Position numbers and translations under genes: made by a program | Shown: positions 1-9,293 of the stretch, piece after piece | How the letters are laid out: the number at the start of each line of letters is the position of its first letter | How positions within the stretch are numbered: position 1 is the first letter of the stretch | Assembly: GCA_903848465.1 (NCBI GenBank) | Contig: CAINGK010000185.1 | Coordinates: forward strand, 1 to 64,000 | Direction: 5' to 3' | Origin: an uncultured Verrucomicrobiota bacterium | GTDB taxonomy: Bacteria; Verrucomicrobiota; Verrucomicrobiia; Verrucomicrobiales; Verrucomicrobiaceae | Length of the DNA stretch: 64,000 nucleotides | Notes under the pieces: generated by a model | The model's database searches: none | Told to the model about the DNA's origin: nothing | The model's input: only the letters and a program-made list of their open reading frames with translations

Positions 1-246
1 AAAGTACAGAGGAAACTTCAGCTTTTTTTGACTCAAGATGTGTATAAAGACCAGGGCGACAGCCCGCCCATCCATGAGCGTGTGTCCGCGCCCCATAGCT
101 CGCCCCCCCCTCAATTGAGGTTGAACGTTGTGTAGCAATGAAATATCAGCGATTGCAGTGTTCCAATTGCGTGGCGCATCGCATGAAATTACGTGACATT
201 AACAATTATTTTTTTAAAATAAAAACGAGAAAATTAACCGTCGCTC

Positions 247-3222
247 ATGAATAATGGCGTTTTTGAATCACTAGGTAAAAGCCAGAGCTATCAGGAACTG
301 CGGTCCATGAATAGCGGGTTGACCGATGCGGCGGCAGGTGCGGAAGAATTGTCCGGGCTGCTCCGTGCGGCGCAGGAAAAACTGCGGGAAAACGAGGAGC
401 GTTTCCGGGGCACCTTCGAGCAGGCTGCCGTGGGCATCGCCCATGTTACCATGCAGGGCCGCTACCTGCGGGTGAACGACAAGCTGTGCGAGATCACCGG
501 TTACACTCGTGAGGAATTGCTGGGCATGACTTTCATGGACCTTACCCTGCCGGAAGAGCTGACAGCGGGCCTGGAAAGGGCACGCGCCCTAGCTGCGGGG
601 ATGATCTCCAGTTATTCAGTCGAAAAACACTTCCGCCAGAAGAATGGCGAAACCATCTGGATCAATCTCGTCACCAACTTGGTGCGTACGGCGGCAGGAG
701 TGCCGCAATACTTCAATTCCGTCACCGAGGACATCACGCCGCGCAAGAACGCAGAGCTTCGCCTGCACCGCCTGAACCGGCTGCACACCGTCCTGAGCAA
801 GACTGGCGAGTCCGTCGTGCGTGCCACGACCAAGCAGGAACTGTACGAGACCGTCTGTCGCATCGTGGTGGAGGACGGGCTACTGCGCGCCGCCTTCATC
901 GCCGAGCGCGGGGCGGAGCCTGGGCGGGCGTGTTCGGTGGCGGCATGGGGCGCGGGTCTGGAGTATTTGCGCGACCGCGAGTTTGTCACCGCAGACGGGC
1001 CGCTGAGCCAAGGCACCTTGGGTACGGCGTTCAGCACCGGCGCACCAGATGTCTGCAACGACATCGCGGGGGACCCTCGCATGGAGCCGCGGCGGGAGGT
1101 GGCGAGGCAACTAGGCTTCTCCGCCACCGCCTCCTTTCCGCTCAAGCTTGGCGGGACGACCATCGCGGTTCTGGTTCTCGGCGCTGGAGAGGTGGATTAC
1201 TTCAAACACGACGAAATCCAGCTCATGAACGCAGTGGCTGGCCATCTCTCCTTCGCGCTGCAGGCTCTACAGCAGGAAGAGCAACGGCTGGAGGCTGGGC
1301 GTGCGCTGCGGGAAAGTGAGGGGCGGTTTCGCGGGGTGTTCGTGGCCGCCGCCACCGGCATCGCTAGTTCTACCCCGCAAGGCCGCTTTCTGAGTGCCAA
1401 CGAGGCCTACTGCCAGATGCTCGGCTACACGGAGCAGGAATTGCTGGCGCGGGATTTCGCCTCGCTGACCCACCCGGAAGACCTCGCTCTCAATCTGGAA
1501 CTGCGGGACGAACTGCTGTCTGGGAAGCGGGAGAGCTTCGTCATGGAAAAGCGCTACCTGCACAAGAGCGGGAGCATCGTGTGGGTCCGTGCGAGCGTCT
1601 CCGTCACGCGCTCCGCCAGCAGAGAGATCACGTCCTTCATCGTGGTATCTGAGGACATCACCCAAAACAAGATGGCCGAAACCACCCTGCGCCAGAGCGA
1701 GGAGCGCTCCCGGCAAATATCGGTGCAGCTTGCCAAGGTGCTCGATTCCTCGCTCGATGTGATCTGCACCTTCGATGCGGAGGGCAACTTCCTGCTGGTG
1801 AGCGCCGCCTGTGAAAACATCTGGGGCTACTGTCCTGAAGAACTGGTCGGCACGTCCTTCCTGGACCGGGTGCATCCCGAAGACCGGCACAAAACCGGGC
1901 AGGCCGCCGCCGAAGTGATGGCTGGCAAGCCCACTCTCGGCTTTGAAAACCGCTGCGTGCGGAAAGACGGCACGATCACTCACATGATGTGGTCGGCAGG
2001 CTGGTCTGAAAGCGAGCAGAGCATGTTCTGCGTCGCGCGGGATAACACCGAGCGCAGGAAACTTGAGGAGCAGTTTCTCCGCGCGCAGCGCATGGAGAGC
2101 ATCGGCGCGCTGGCTGGCGGCATCGCGCATGATCTGAACAACGTGCTGGCACCCATCTTGATGTCGATCGACCTGCTGCGGCTTCCGGTTGCCAGCGCAC
2201 GCTCCCAGTCCATCCTTTCCACCGTCGAAACCAGCGCCCGGCGCGGCGCAGGCATGGTGCAGCAGATTCTCTCCTTTGCGCGTGGAGTGGAAGAGCAGCG
2301 TGCGGTCATTGATGCCACGCCCGTCATTCGGGACATCCAGAGTTTGGTGGGGGACACCTTTCCCAAAAACATCCGCTTCCACGTGGAGCTGGCTCCCAAC
2401 CTGTCGCCCTTCATTGGCGACGCCACGCAGTTGCACCAAGTCCTGCTGAATCTGTGCGTCAATGCGCGGGATGCCGTGCCCGCAGGCGGCAGCATCACCC
2501 TCTCTGCCATGGACATCACTGTGGATGAAACCCAAGCCGCAGCCATTCCCGGTGCCAAGCCCGGCCCGTATTTGCAGATCAAAGTGGAAGACACCGGCAG
2601 CGGCATCCCCCCCGAGATGCTGGACAAGATCTTCGCCCCCTTCTTCACCACCAAGGAACCCGGCAAAGGCACCGGGCTGGGGCTTTCCACGGTACTCGGC
2701 ATCGTGAAAAACCACGGCGGCTTTCTGCGCGTGGAGAGTACCGTCGGCCAAGGCACAGCCTTCACCCTCTGCCTCCCCGCGCATCTTGCCAGCGGCAGCA
2801 ATGCCGCCACCCAGCAGGAAATACCACATCCGCACGGCCATGGAGAACTGATCCTCGTGGTGGATGACGAAGCCGCCGTGCGCGCCATCACGCAAGAGAC
2901 CCTGGAATCCTTCGGCTACCGCGTCCTCACCGCCGCCGACGGCACCGAGGCCGTGGCCCTCTACGCCCAGCATCAAGCCGATGTCGCCGCCGTATTCACC
3001 GACATGCTGATGCCCGTGATGGACGGCATCGCCACGATCCAGGTGCTCAAGCAGATGAACCCCGCAGTCAAGATCATCGCCGCCAGCGGCCAAAATGCCC
3101 AATGCAGCGCCGCCAAAGTGGCCGACATGGGAGTGAAGTTCTTCCTGCCAAAACCCTACACATCCTTGGCACTGCTGATGATGCTGAAGAAGTGCTTGGA
3201 GCCAGCAGTCTGTGACGCCTGA
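247..3222 (+). CDS. Soluble multi-PAS/GAF hybrid histidine kinase with C-terminal receiver
   Basis: Cytoplasmic sensor kinase of 991 residues with no membrane segment. Domains in order: PAS (about 51-170), GAF (about 175-345), PAS (about 355-480), PAS (about 490-612), HisKA with the phospho-His in GGIAHDLNN (His628), HATPase with the N box VLLNLCVNARDA near 729 and glycine-rich GTGLGLST, and a receiver from about 868 with the acidic pair in VVDDEAAVR and phospho-acceptor Asp919 in FTDMLMPVMDG. All catalytic motifs are present. It should autophosphorylate and pass phosphate to its own receiver; the signal and output partner are unknown. The start is an ATG after an AT-rich leader. No regulator gene lies beside it. 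The HisKA-to-receiver half closely resembles that of the split kinase at 36156-40802, so the two are paralogues. Confidence 0.93.
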   Translation: MNNGVFESLGKSQSYQELRSMNSGLTDAAAGAEELSGLLRAAQEKLRENEERFRGTFEQAAVGIAHVTMQGRYLRVNDKLCEITGYTREELLGMTFMDLTLPEELTAGLERARALAAGMISSYSVEKHFRQKNGETIWINLVTNLVRTAAGVPQYFNSVTEDITPRKNAELRLHRLNRLHTVLSKTGESVVRATTKQELYETVCRIVVEDGLLRAAFIAERGAEPGRACSVAAWGAGLEYLRDREFVTADGPLSQGTLGTAFSTGAPDVCNDIAGDPRMEPRREVARQLGFSATASFPLKLGGTTIAVLVLGAGEVDYFKHDEIQLMNAVAGHLSFALQALQQEEQRLEAGRALRESEGRFRGVFVAAATGIASSTPQGRFLSANEAYCQMLGYTEQELLARDFASLTHPEDLALNLELRDELLSGKRESFVMEKRYLHKSGSIVWVRASVSVTRSASREITSFIVVSEDITQNKMAETTLRQSEERSRQISVQLAKVLDSSLDVICTFDAEGNFLLVSAACENIWGYCPEELVGTSFLDRVHPEDRHKTGQAAAEVMAGKPTLGFENRCVRKDGTITHMMWSAGWSESEQSMFCVARDNTERRKLEEQFLRAQRMESIGALAGGIAHDLNNVLAPILMSIDLLRLPVASARSQSILSTVETSARRGAGMVQQILSFARGVEEQRAVIDATPVIRDIQSLVGDTFPKNIRFHVELAPNLSPFIGDATQLHQVLLNLCVNARDAVPAGGSITLSAMDITVDETQAAAIPGAKPGPYLQIKVEDTGSGIPPEMLDKIFAPFFTTKEPGKGTGLGLSTVLGIVKNHGGFLRVESTVGQGTAFTLCLPAHLASGSNAATQQEIPHPHGHGELILVVDDEAAVRAITQETLESFGYRVLTAADGTEAVALYAQHQADVAAVFTDMLMPVMDGIATIQVLKQMNPAVKIIAASGQNAQCSAAKVADMGVKFFLPKPYTSLALLMMLKKCLEPAVCDA

Positions 3223-3544
3223 AACTAGGATGGCATGCTGTGATGGCAGGGTATCGTGGTTTCGGAAAATCCCGAGGTGCTTTTAAGGTAACGGAAAGAG
3301 CGCGCGGCGATGATGGCTTCGCCGATCTTTGAGCGGCTCGTGGGGTCTGGGGCTTACCAGCCGGAGCCGGAGGGTGAAGCGGGGCTGGAAATGTATAGGG
3401 GGGGCTGTAGCGATTTCCAAAACTCAGTTCCGGTAGGGCGAGCATGCGGACATGCGGCAAAGTCGAAGGTTCCTCCGGCTTTCAAACGCCCCAAAGACGT
3501 TCCGCTGGCCGGTCGGCACTAGCGATGAGTCAAACGCAACAACC
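3223..3544. other. Intergenic gap, no gene seen
   Basis: This 322-base gap separates the 3' ends of the converging hybrid kinase and halogenase-like genes. Short open frames across it have no recognisable features. No clear hairpin-plus-T-run terminator was found. Confidence 0.5.
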
Positions 3545-5131
3545 TCACGCCCCCGCAGCCGCCACCTCACTCGCGCCTTTGACCTGCACCGGCAGATGCG
3601 ATGCCGCCACATCCTGAGCGCTCTCTCCCCAGCTACGCCAGCCTTCGCGGAGTTCCAGCAGGGCCCATTCGGCGAGCATGCCGAAGAGTTTGATGGCGTC
3701 GTTGCGGTGGATCTTGAAGCCGGTGATCAGGCTGCGGTGGTTGCGGTTCTGCTTACCGAGTTCCTTCCTTCTCCGTCGGCAGCGAGCGATCTGCGCGAAG
3801 CGCCGGTTGTAGGTGCTCATGATCTGGAAGACCACACCGCGACCAGAGGCAAAAGGCGGTGTGTGGAGGGCGGTGGCACCTTGTTCAAACGGATGCCGCA
3901 CCACGCCCCAGTAGTAGAGTCCGAGATCGAGGCGGTAGGCGAGATCCATGAGATCAAACTCGCCCATGTACTCGTACTTGTCCTTGTAGAGGGAGAGGAA
4001 CCAGCAGCGGTGGCTGGTGGAGAAGGTGTGGTTGTACTGCGGCACCAGCTCGGCCATGGCCGCGCCCTTGCGTTGCTGCGTGATGAGATTGGCGGCGCTG
4101 CTGGTGGTGTAGGAAATCCAGTCCATGCCGGGACTGTAGAAGGGGTCCATGAAGGCGGCGGCGTCTCCCACGAGCACAAAGCCATCGCCAGCAAAAGTGG
4201 TGCTGTAGTAGGCGAGGTTCTTGCGCCAGTGGACATCGCCTTCGTCATACTCGGCGTCGGCCAGCAGATCGCGGGCGACGGGGTGCTTCATGAGAAAGCT
4301 CTTGAGGCGTTCGCCCACCTTGCCGCCGTCCTGGGGGAAATCGACGATGCGCTGGTCGAAGACGACGCCCACGCTCATGTCGCCGCCTTTAAGCGGAATC
4401 CACCAGCTCCACCAGCCATCGCCGATGACGTGGTTCGTCGCAGTGCCGCGCACGCAGTAGAGCGCGGCGGACCACTCAGGATATTTCTCCGCCAGCTCGC
4501 GGCCATCCCAGTCCTTCACGCCTTTCCAGCGCGACCACGCGGCGGTGGTGGGGTGCTCGAAATTGGACTTCCACCAGCCCTGCTTGCGTGAGATCAGCGC
4601 GGCAACACCGGAAGCATCCACGATCCAGCGCGCCTGCACCGTCACGGTGGCATCGCCCTGGCGATAGGTCACACTCTGCGTGCCGCCCTCGGCAAGTTGC
4701 ACGCTGGTAATGTTCACAGGACGCAGCAGCGTAGCTCCGGCAGCGCAGGCGCGGCGCAGGACTTCTTCGTCAAAGGTGGAGCGGTCCAACTGATAGGAAG
4801 GCAGCTTGACCGAATACTTGGAACCCAGCTCGCTGGCCTCGGCGATGGACGCCACATCCTTGTTGGCAAACCAGAAGCGCAGCCCCTGCTTCACGATGTG
4901 GCACTCGTTGAGGTACTGCGTCAGGCCGAGCACTCGGCTCATGAAGTAGGCGCTGACTTCGACTGTGGCCTCGCCCACGCGCCGTCCCAGGCGTTCGTTT
5001 TTTTCGAGAATCAGGACACGGATGCCCGGATTGTGGCGCAGCAGCAGCGTGGCGGTGGCGGCACCGGAGAGCGCGCCTCCCATGACGATGACATCGTAGC
5101 TGGTGCTGGCATCAGGAGTCGGGGTGTTCAT
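3545..5131 (-). CDS. Flavin-dependent halogenase-like FAD oxidoreductase
   Basis: A 528-residue flavoprotein monooxygenase of the tryptophan-halogenase superfamily. The N-terminus has a dinucleotide-binding loop in the variant form GGALSGAA. Around residue 240 it has WSWWIP, matching the WxWxIP signature of flavin-dependent halogenases. Near 330 it has FMDPFYSPG, matching the FxxPxxSxG tunnel motif. A lysine in HIVKQGLRF is a candidate for the catalytic chloramine-forming lysine. Such enzymes use FADH2, O2 and halide to halogenate an aromatic or carrier-bound substrate. The gene lies 58 bases downstream of a second halogenase-like gene on the same strand, so the two are probably co-transcribed. 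No synthase or carrier protein is nearby, so the substrate cannot be guessed. A plain FAD hydroxylase remains possible. Confidence 0.8.
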   Translation of the reverse strand: MNTPTPDASTSYDVIVMGGALSGAATATLLLRHNPGIRVLILEKNERLGRRVGEATVEVSAYFMSRVLGLTQYLNECHIVKQGLRFWFANKDVASIAEASELGSKYSVKLPSYQLDRSTFDEEVLRRACAAGATLLRPVNITSVQLAEGGTQSVTYRQGDATVTVQARWIVDASGVAALISRKQGWWKSNFEHPTTAAWSRWKGVKDWDGRELAEKYPEWSAALYCVRGTATNHVIGDGWWSWWIPLKGGDMSVGVVFDQRIVDFPQDGGKVGERLKSFLMKHPVARDLLADAEYDEGDVHWRKNLAYYSTTFAGDGFVLVGDAAAFMDPFYSPGMDWISYTTSSAANLITQQRKGAAMAELVPQYNHTFSTSHRCWFLSLYKDKYEYMGEFDLMDLAYRLDLGLYYWGVVRHPFEQGATALHTPPFASGRGVVFQIMSTYNRRFAQIARCRRRRKELGKQNRNHRSLITGFKIHRNDAIKLFGMLAEWALLELREGWRSWGESAQDVAASHLPVQVKGASEVAAAGA

Positions 5132-5189
5132 GGGCGGCGGGGCAGGGGATGTTTGCCAAGTCGCTCATGGTGGCAGATTTGGCAAGAGA

Positions 5190-6437
5190 TCACGCCGCCA
5201 GCGGCTCGCCATACGGCAGATCCTCCGGCAGGGGAACGAACTCGCGGATCTGGCTCCAGAGCACGCTGAAGTCCTTGTTCACATCGCCAGACAAACAGTC
5301 GGTGATGGCACCGGCGGCATCAGGGAAGCGTTTGATAACTTCACGGAAAGAGAAGTCAGGATTGTAGAAGGCATAGACGAGCTTGCGCATGTTCTCCACG
5401 CCCTCACGGATGGTGGCACCGTAGGCGGTGAAACGTTCAGGAGAGAGATCGTTTTCGAGGATGCCCTGATGAATGGTCTCAGCGGAAAGCACGCCGCACT
5501 TCAGCGCCAGCATCACACCGCTGCTGAAGACGGGATCGAGAAACGCGAAGGCATCCCCCACGAGCAGCAGGCCGGGCCCGGCGCAGTGCTTGGCGTGGTG
5601 GGAGTATTCGCTGATGAGACGGTACTCGCCATTCGAGGTGCCGGTGCTGAGGTGTTCTTTGATCCACAGATTCTCCTCGACCTCGCGGTTGAAGATTTCC
5701 TTGGGGTCCTTCACGCCGCCACGGGTGAGGTACTTGCCTTCGGCCACCACGCCCACACTGATCATGTCATCATGCTGTGGGATGTGCCAGAACCAGCCCT
5801 TGTCCGGGATGTAGGCGACCATGGTCTGGCCTTCGTCGATGCCCGGCTCGCGCGTGGAGCCCTTGTAGTAGGTCCACACCGCCACCTTGTTCAGATAGGG
5901 ATCGCGCATGCGCCAACTGTTGCGCGTGGCGGAGAAGGCCTCCTTGCCCGTGCAGTCGAGCGTGATCTTCGCGCGGTATTCGGAGATGTTGCCATCCTTG
6001 TCCTTCGCACGTGCGCCGACGACGCGACCATCTTCCTTGATGAGTTCCTGTACCGCCGTCTCTTCACGCACTTCCGCGCCGCGTTCGCGTGCATGGTCCA
6101 GCAGCATCTGGTCAAACTCCGAGCGCAGCACCTGCCAGGTCTGCGCTACGCTCTCGCGATCGTAGCGGTTGAAGAAGTAGAAGGGCTGCGATGCCTTGCC
6201 GCTCGGCTGCACAAAGGCCACGCTGTACTTTTTCACGAAGTGCGACTGCTTCATCTTCGGGATCAGCCCGAGGCGCTCCAGCGGCCCGTAGGTGAAGGGA
6301 ATGAGCGACTCGCCAATGTGGTAGCGCGGGAATTTTTCGCGCTCCAGAATGAGGACTTTATGGCCATATTCGGCCAAAATGGCGGCTGCACTGGAACCCG
6401 CAGGTCCGGCACCGATGATGAGCGCGTCGTAGATCAT
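5190..6437 (-). CDS. Flavin-dependent halogenase-like FAD oxidoreductase, second copy type
   Basis: A 415-residue FAD-dependent oxidoreductase. It has the Rossmann loop IIGAGPAGS at residues 6-14, the early motif FPRYHIGES, WFWHIP near 217 (the WxWxIP halogenase signature) and FLDPVFSSG near 300 (FxxPxxSxG). A candidate catalytic lysine sits in FVKKYSVAF. The C-terminal region is shorter than in the downstream gene, so this is a divergent member rather than a tandem duplicate. I chose the ATG at 6437 because it begins right before the FAD-binding strand; the frame also reads back to a TTG at 6467. It is first in a probable two-gene unit with the gene at 3545-5131. Its upstream region is shared with hrpB on the other strand. 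Confidence 0.8.
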   Translation of the reverse strand: MIYDALIIGAGPAGSSAAAILAEYGHKVLILEREKFPRYHIGESLIPFTYGPLERLGLIPKMKQSHFVKKYSVAFVQPSGKASQPFYFFNRYDRESVAQTWQVLRSEFDQMLLDHARERGAEVREETAVQELIKEDGRVVGARAKDKDGNISEYRAKITLDCTGKEAFSATRNSWRMRDPYLNKVAVWTYYKGSTREPGIDEGQTMVAYIPDKGWFWHIPQHDDMISVGVVAEGKYLTRGGVKDPKEIFNREVEENLWIKEHLSTGTSNGEYRLISEYSHHAKHCAGPGLLLVGDAFAFLDPVFSSGVMLALKCGVLSAETIHQGILENDLSPERFTAYGATIREGVENMRKLVYAFYNPDFSFREVIKRFPDAAGAITDCLSGDVNKDFSVLWSQIREFVPLPEDLPYGEPLAA

Positions 6438-6745
6438 GTGATGAGGTGGTGGTTGGCTATTCGGCAAGATAAATACAAGACTTCGTCACATAACGGAAAT
6501 CCCATTTCGCTATCGTTTCCATGCCGTGACGGCATGAGCGGGGGCATTCGGTGGCAGGGGGGGCTTGCAGGTGCCTTGATTTCGGCAAAGGAATGTCCGG
6601 GAAAATCATTCCTTTGCCAATTGTCAGCCCGTCCGAGTTGCCTGAGTGCGTCCATGTTGTCATAGCGCGTGGTTCGCCCCCAGAGGAAACCAAGGCGTCC
6701 AATTGCGCGCATCCCAATAGTGGTTCAAAGGTGCCTGCCCGACCC
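6438..6745. other. Divergent intergenic region
   Basis: The 308 bases between the halogenase pair (left) and hrpB (right) should hold both promoters. It contains the hairpin repeat at 6584-6618. An in-frame GTG at 6551 would extend hrpB across the repeat, which argues against that start. Confidence 0.5.
6584..6618. repeat. Palindromic repeat, family A (GGCAAAGGAATG type)
   Basis: A perfect 12-base inverted repeat, GGCAAAGGAATG and CATTCCTTTGCC, around an 11-base loop. The same arms recur twice between the SMP-30 and M20 genes (18609-18659 and 18885-18950), with similar flanking bases (CTTGAT just before the left arm). This is a dispersed intergenic element, not a gene-specific operator. Confidence 0.8.
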
Positions 6746-9283
6746 ATGTCTGCTCCTCTGCCCATCTTTGAACTCCGCCAGACCTTCACCGCCGCGCTGC
6801 TTGATCCAGCGCTGCCCAATCTGCTGATCAAAGCGCCCACGGGTTCGGGCAAATCCACGCAGATCCCGCAGTTCGTGCTCGACTCCGTCCTGCTGCCCGA
6901 GGGCAAGCGCTGCATCGTGCTGCAGCCACGCCGCATCGCCGCGCGCATGCTCGCACAGCGTGTCGCACGGGAGCGCAATGCACGCCTCGGTGGCGAGGTG
7001 GGCTATCAGGTGCGCTTTGAAAACATCACCAGCAAGGAGACGCGGCTGAGCTATGTGACCGAGGGCGTCATGCTGCGGCAGATGCTGGAAGATCCGCAGC
7101 TTGAGCGCGTGGGCTGCATCGTGATCGACGAATTCCATGAGCGTCATCTGGATGGCGATCTCGTGCTCGCCTTCGCTCGGCAGCTTCAGCGCACGCGGCG
7201 GCCGGATTTGAAGATCATCGTCATGTCCGCCACGCTAGTGCCGGGGCCGCTGGTGGATTTCATGCAGCCGTCCAAGCTGCTGGAATCCGAGGGCCGCACC
7301 TTCCCCGTGGAGGTGCGCTATCAGGCCCCGCTGCAGCTCAAGACCGGCTACCCGGAACCGGTGTGGGACCAAGCGGCCCGTGCCTGCGAAGATCTCGCTC
7401 TCTCACCCGGCTTCAGCGGCGACATGCTCGTCTTCATGCCGGGCGGTCATGAAATCCGCAAGACCATCGCGGCGATCCAGGGCCGCAGCTTTGCGCGCGG
7501 TCGCCGCGTAGTGCCGCTGCATGGCGAACTGACGCCGCAGGACCAGGACGCCGCCGTCACGCCCGGCGAGCAACCGAAGATCATCGTCAGCACCAACGTA
7601 GCCGAAACCTCCCTCACCATCGAAGGCGTGCGCGCCGTGGTGGATGGCGGTCTGGCCCGCACCGCCTCGTATGATCCGCGCCGAGGCATCAATACCCTCA
7701 CCGTGCAGAAGATCAGCCGCGCCTCCGCCGAGCAGCGCGCCGGACGCGCAGGCCGCCTCGGCCCCGGCATCGCCGTGCGGCTCTGGACGCAGCGCGAGCA
7801 CCTCCTGCGCCCTGAAAGCGAACTGCCCGAAGTGCAGCGCCTCGATCTGAGCGAAGCCCTGCTCGCACTGCGCGTGCTTTCCCGTGAACCCTTCGACTGG
7901 TTCGAGCCGCCCACACCCGCCTCACAATCCCGCGCAGAGAACCTCCTGCATGATCTCGGCGCGCTCGATCACGAGGGCCGCATCACAGCGCTGGGGCGGC
8001 AGATGAGCCGCTTTCCGCTGCATCCGCGCTTTGCCCGCATGCTGCTCGCCGCCGCGCAGTTTGGCTGCCTGCGCGAGGCCACCCTCTGCGCTGCCGCTGC
8101 GCAGGGACGCGACATTTTGCTCGTCGGTAAAAACAACGCCTCGCACAAAAACGAAGACCTGTGGGAGCACGATGACGTCACCGAGTTCCAGGCCATCCTG
8201 CGCGCCTTCGCCCGTGCCGAGGCCATGAACTTCAACCCCGATGACTGCGCGCGCTACGGCATCCATGCCAATGCCTCACGCGAGGCCGCCCGCAGCGCCG
8301 ATCAGTTCCTCCAACTGGCGAAACGCTCCGGCCTGCCCATCAACGACGAAGTCGCCGATCCCACCGCATTAGCAAAAATGCTGCTCGCCGCCTTCAGCGA
8401 CCACCTCGGCGTGGAGACCAGCACCGGCAGCCGCATCTACCGCCTCGCCGGTGGTTACAGCGGCCACCTCGGCAAAGACGCGCACATCCGCCCACCGCGC
8501 CTCATCGTCGCCTCTGAAATCGTCGAGGTTCAGGGCAAGGCGCTCACCGTGCAGCTCAACAACTGCACGCGCATTGAGGAAGACTGGCTGCGCGAACTCT
8601 TCCCCGCAGATTTCACCACCGCCTCCCGCGCCGCATACGATGCCATAAACCGCCGCGTGATGAACCTCGAAGAAGTCCGCTTCCGCAGCCTCGTGCTCAG
8701 CAGCCGCGAGCGCGGCGAGCCCGATGATTCCACCGCCGCCAGCCTGCTCGCCGCCGAAGTCATCGCGGGCCGTCTCCAACTCACCAACTGGAACGACAAA
8801 GTGGAGCAATGGATCACCCGCGTGAACTGCCTCTCCAAATGGATGCCCGATCTCGAAATTCCCGCCATCGGCGAGGAGGACCGCCACTTGATCATCGAGC
8901 AAGTCTGCACCGGCTGCATCGCCTACCGCCAGCTCAAGGACAAAGACATCTTCCCAGCCCTGCACCAATGGCTCAGCCACTCGCAGCGCGACATGCTCGA
9001 CAAGTACGCCCCCGAACGCTACGCCCTCAAAAACGGCAAAACCGCCCGCATCGTCTATGACGAAAAGCAGCCCCCCAGCGTCAGCGCAGTGCTGCAGCAC
9101 ATGTACGACATCAACGAAAATCCCAAAGTCGCCGCCGGCCGCATCAGCGTCACCGTCCATCTCCTCTCACCCGCCCAAAGACCCATCCAAACCACCGGCG
9201 ATCTCGGCAGATTCTGGCGCGAAGGGTATCCGGCCGTAAAGGCGCAGTTGCGGGGACGGTATCCGAAGCATGAGTGGCGGTGA
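6746..9283 (+). CDS. hrpB: ATP-dependent helicase HrpB
   Basis: An 845-residue DEAH-type superfamily 2 helicase. Walker A APTGSGKST is at about residues 30-38, and the Walker B box DEFHER near 128 has Phe in place of Ala, as in several HrpB proteins. The motif SAT, the conserved NVAETSLTIEGV and the arginine-finger region QRAGRAGR follow in the second RecA domain. The C-terminal part ends in LRGRYPKHEW, the diagnostic end of the HrpB C-terminal domain. Length fits HrpB (about 820) rather than HrpA (about 1,300). The start is the ATG at 6746; a GTG-started extension to 6551 crosses a repeat and has no family similarity. The substrate and physiological role of HrpB are poorly defined in most bacteria. 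Confidence 0.93.
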   Translation: MSAPLPIFELRQTFTAALLDPALPNLLIKAPTGSGKSTQIPQFVLDSVLLPEGKRCIVLQPRRIAARMLAQRVARERNARLGGEVGYQVRFENITSKETRLSYVTEGVMLRQMLEDPQLERVGCIVIDEFHERHLDGDLVLAFARQLQRTRRPDLKIIVMSATLVPGPLVDFMQPSKLLESEGRTFPVEVRYQAPLQLKTGYPEPVWDQAARACEDLALSPGFSGDMLVFMPGGHEIRKTIAAIQGRSFARGRRVVPLHGELTPQDQDAAVTPGEQPKIIVSTNVAETSLTIEGVRAVVDGGLARTASYDPRRGINTLTVQKISRASAEQRAGRAGRLGPGIAVRLWTQREHLLRPESELPEVQRLDLSEALLALRVLSREPFDWFEPPTPASQSRAENLLHDLGALDHEGRITALGRQMSRFPLHPRFARMLLAAAQFGCLREATLCAAAAQGRDILLVGKNNASHKNEDLWEHDDVTEFQAILRAFARAEAMNFNPDDCARYGIHANASREAARSADQFLQLAKRSGLPINDEVADPTALAKMLLAAFSDHLGVETSTGSRIYRLAGGYSGHLGKDAHIRPPRLIVASEIVEVQGKALTVQLNNCTRIEEDWLRELFPADFTTASRAAYDAINRRVMNLEEVRFRSLVLSSRERGEPDDSTAASLLAAEVIAGRLQLTNWNDKVEQWITRVNCLSKWMPDLEIPAIGEEDRHLIIEQVCTGCIAYRQLKDKDIFPALHQWLSHSQRDMLDKYAPERYALKNGKTARIVYDEKQPPSVSAVLQHMYDINENPKVAAGRISVTVHLLSPAQRPIQTTGDLGRFWREGYPAVKAQLRGRYPKHEWR

Positions 9284-9293
9284 TTTCCCTCTA

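Noticed and set aside
1267..3102. A 611-codon minus-strand frame
   Set aside because: It lies fully opposite the hybrid kinase, lacks any domain, and has the Gly/His/Asp-rich composition of an antisense shadow.
3452..4591. A 379-codon plus-strand frame
   Set aside because: Antisense shadow of the first halogenase-like gene.
5103..6665. A 520-codon plus-strand frame
   Set aside because: It is antisense to the halogenase-like genes, which have clear motifs; the frame has none.
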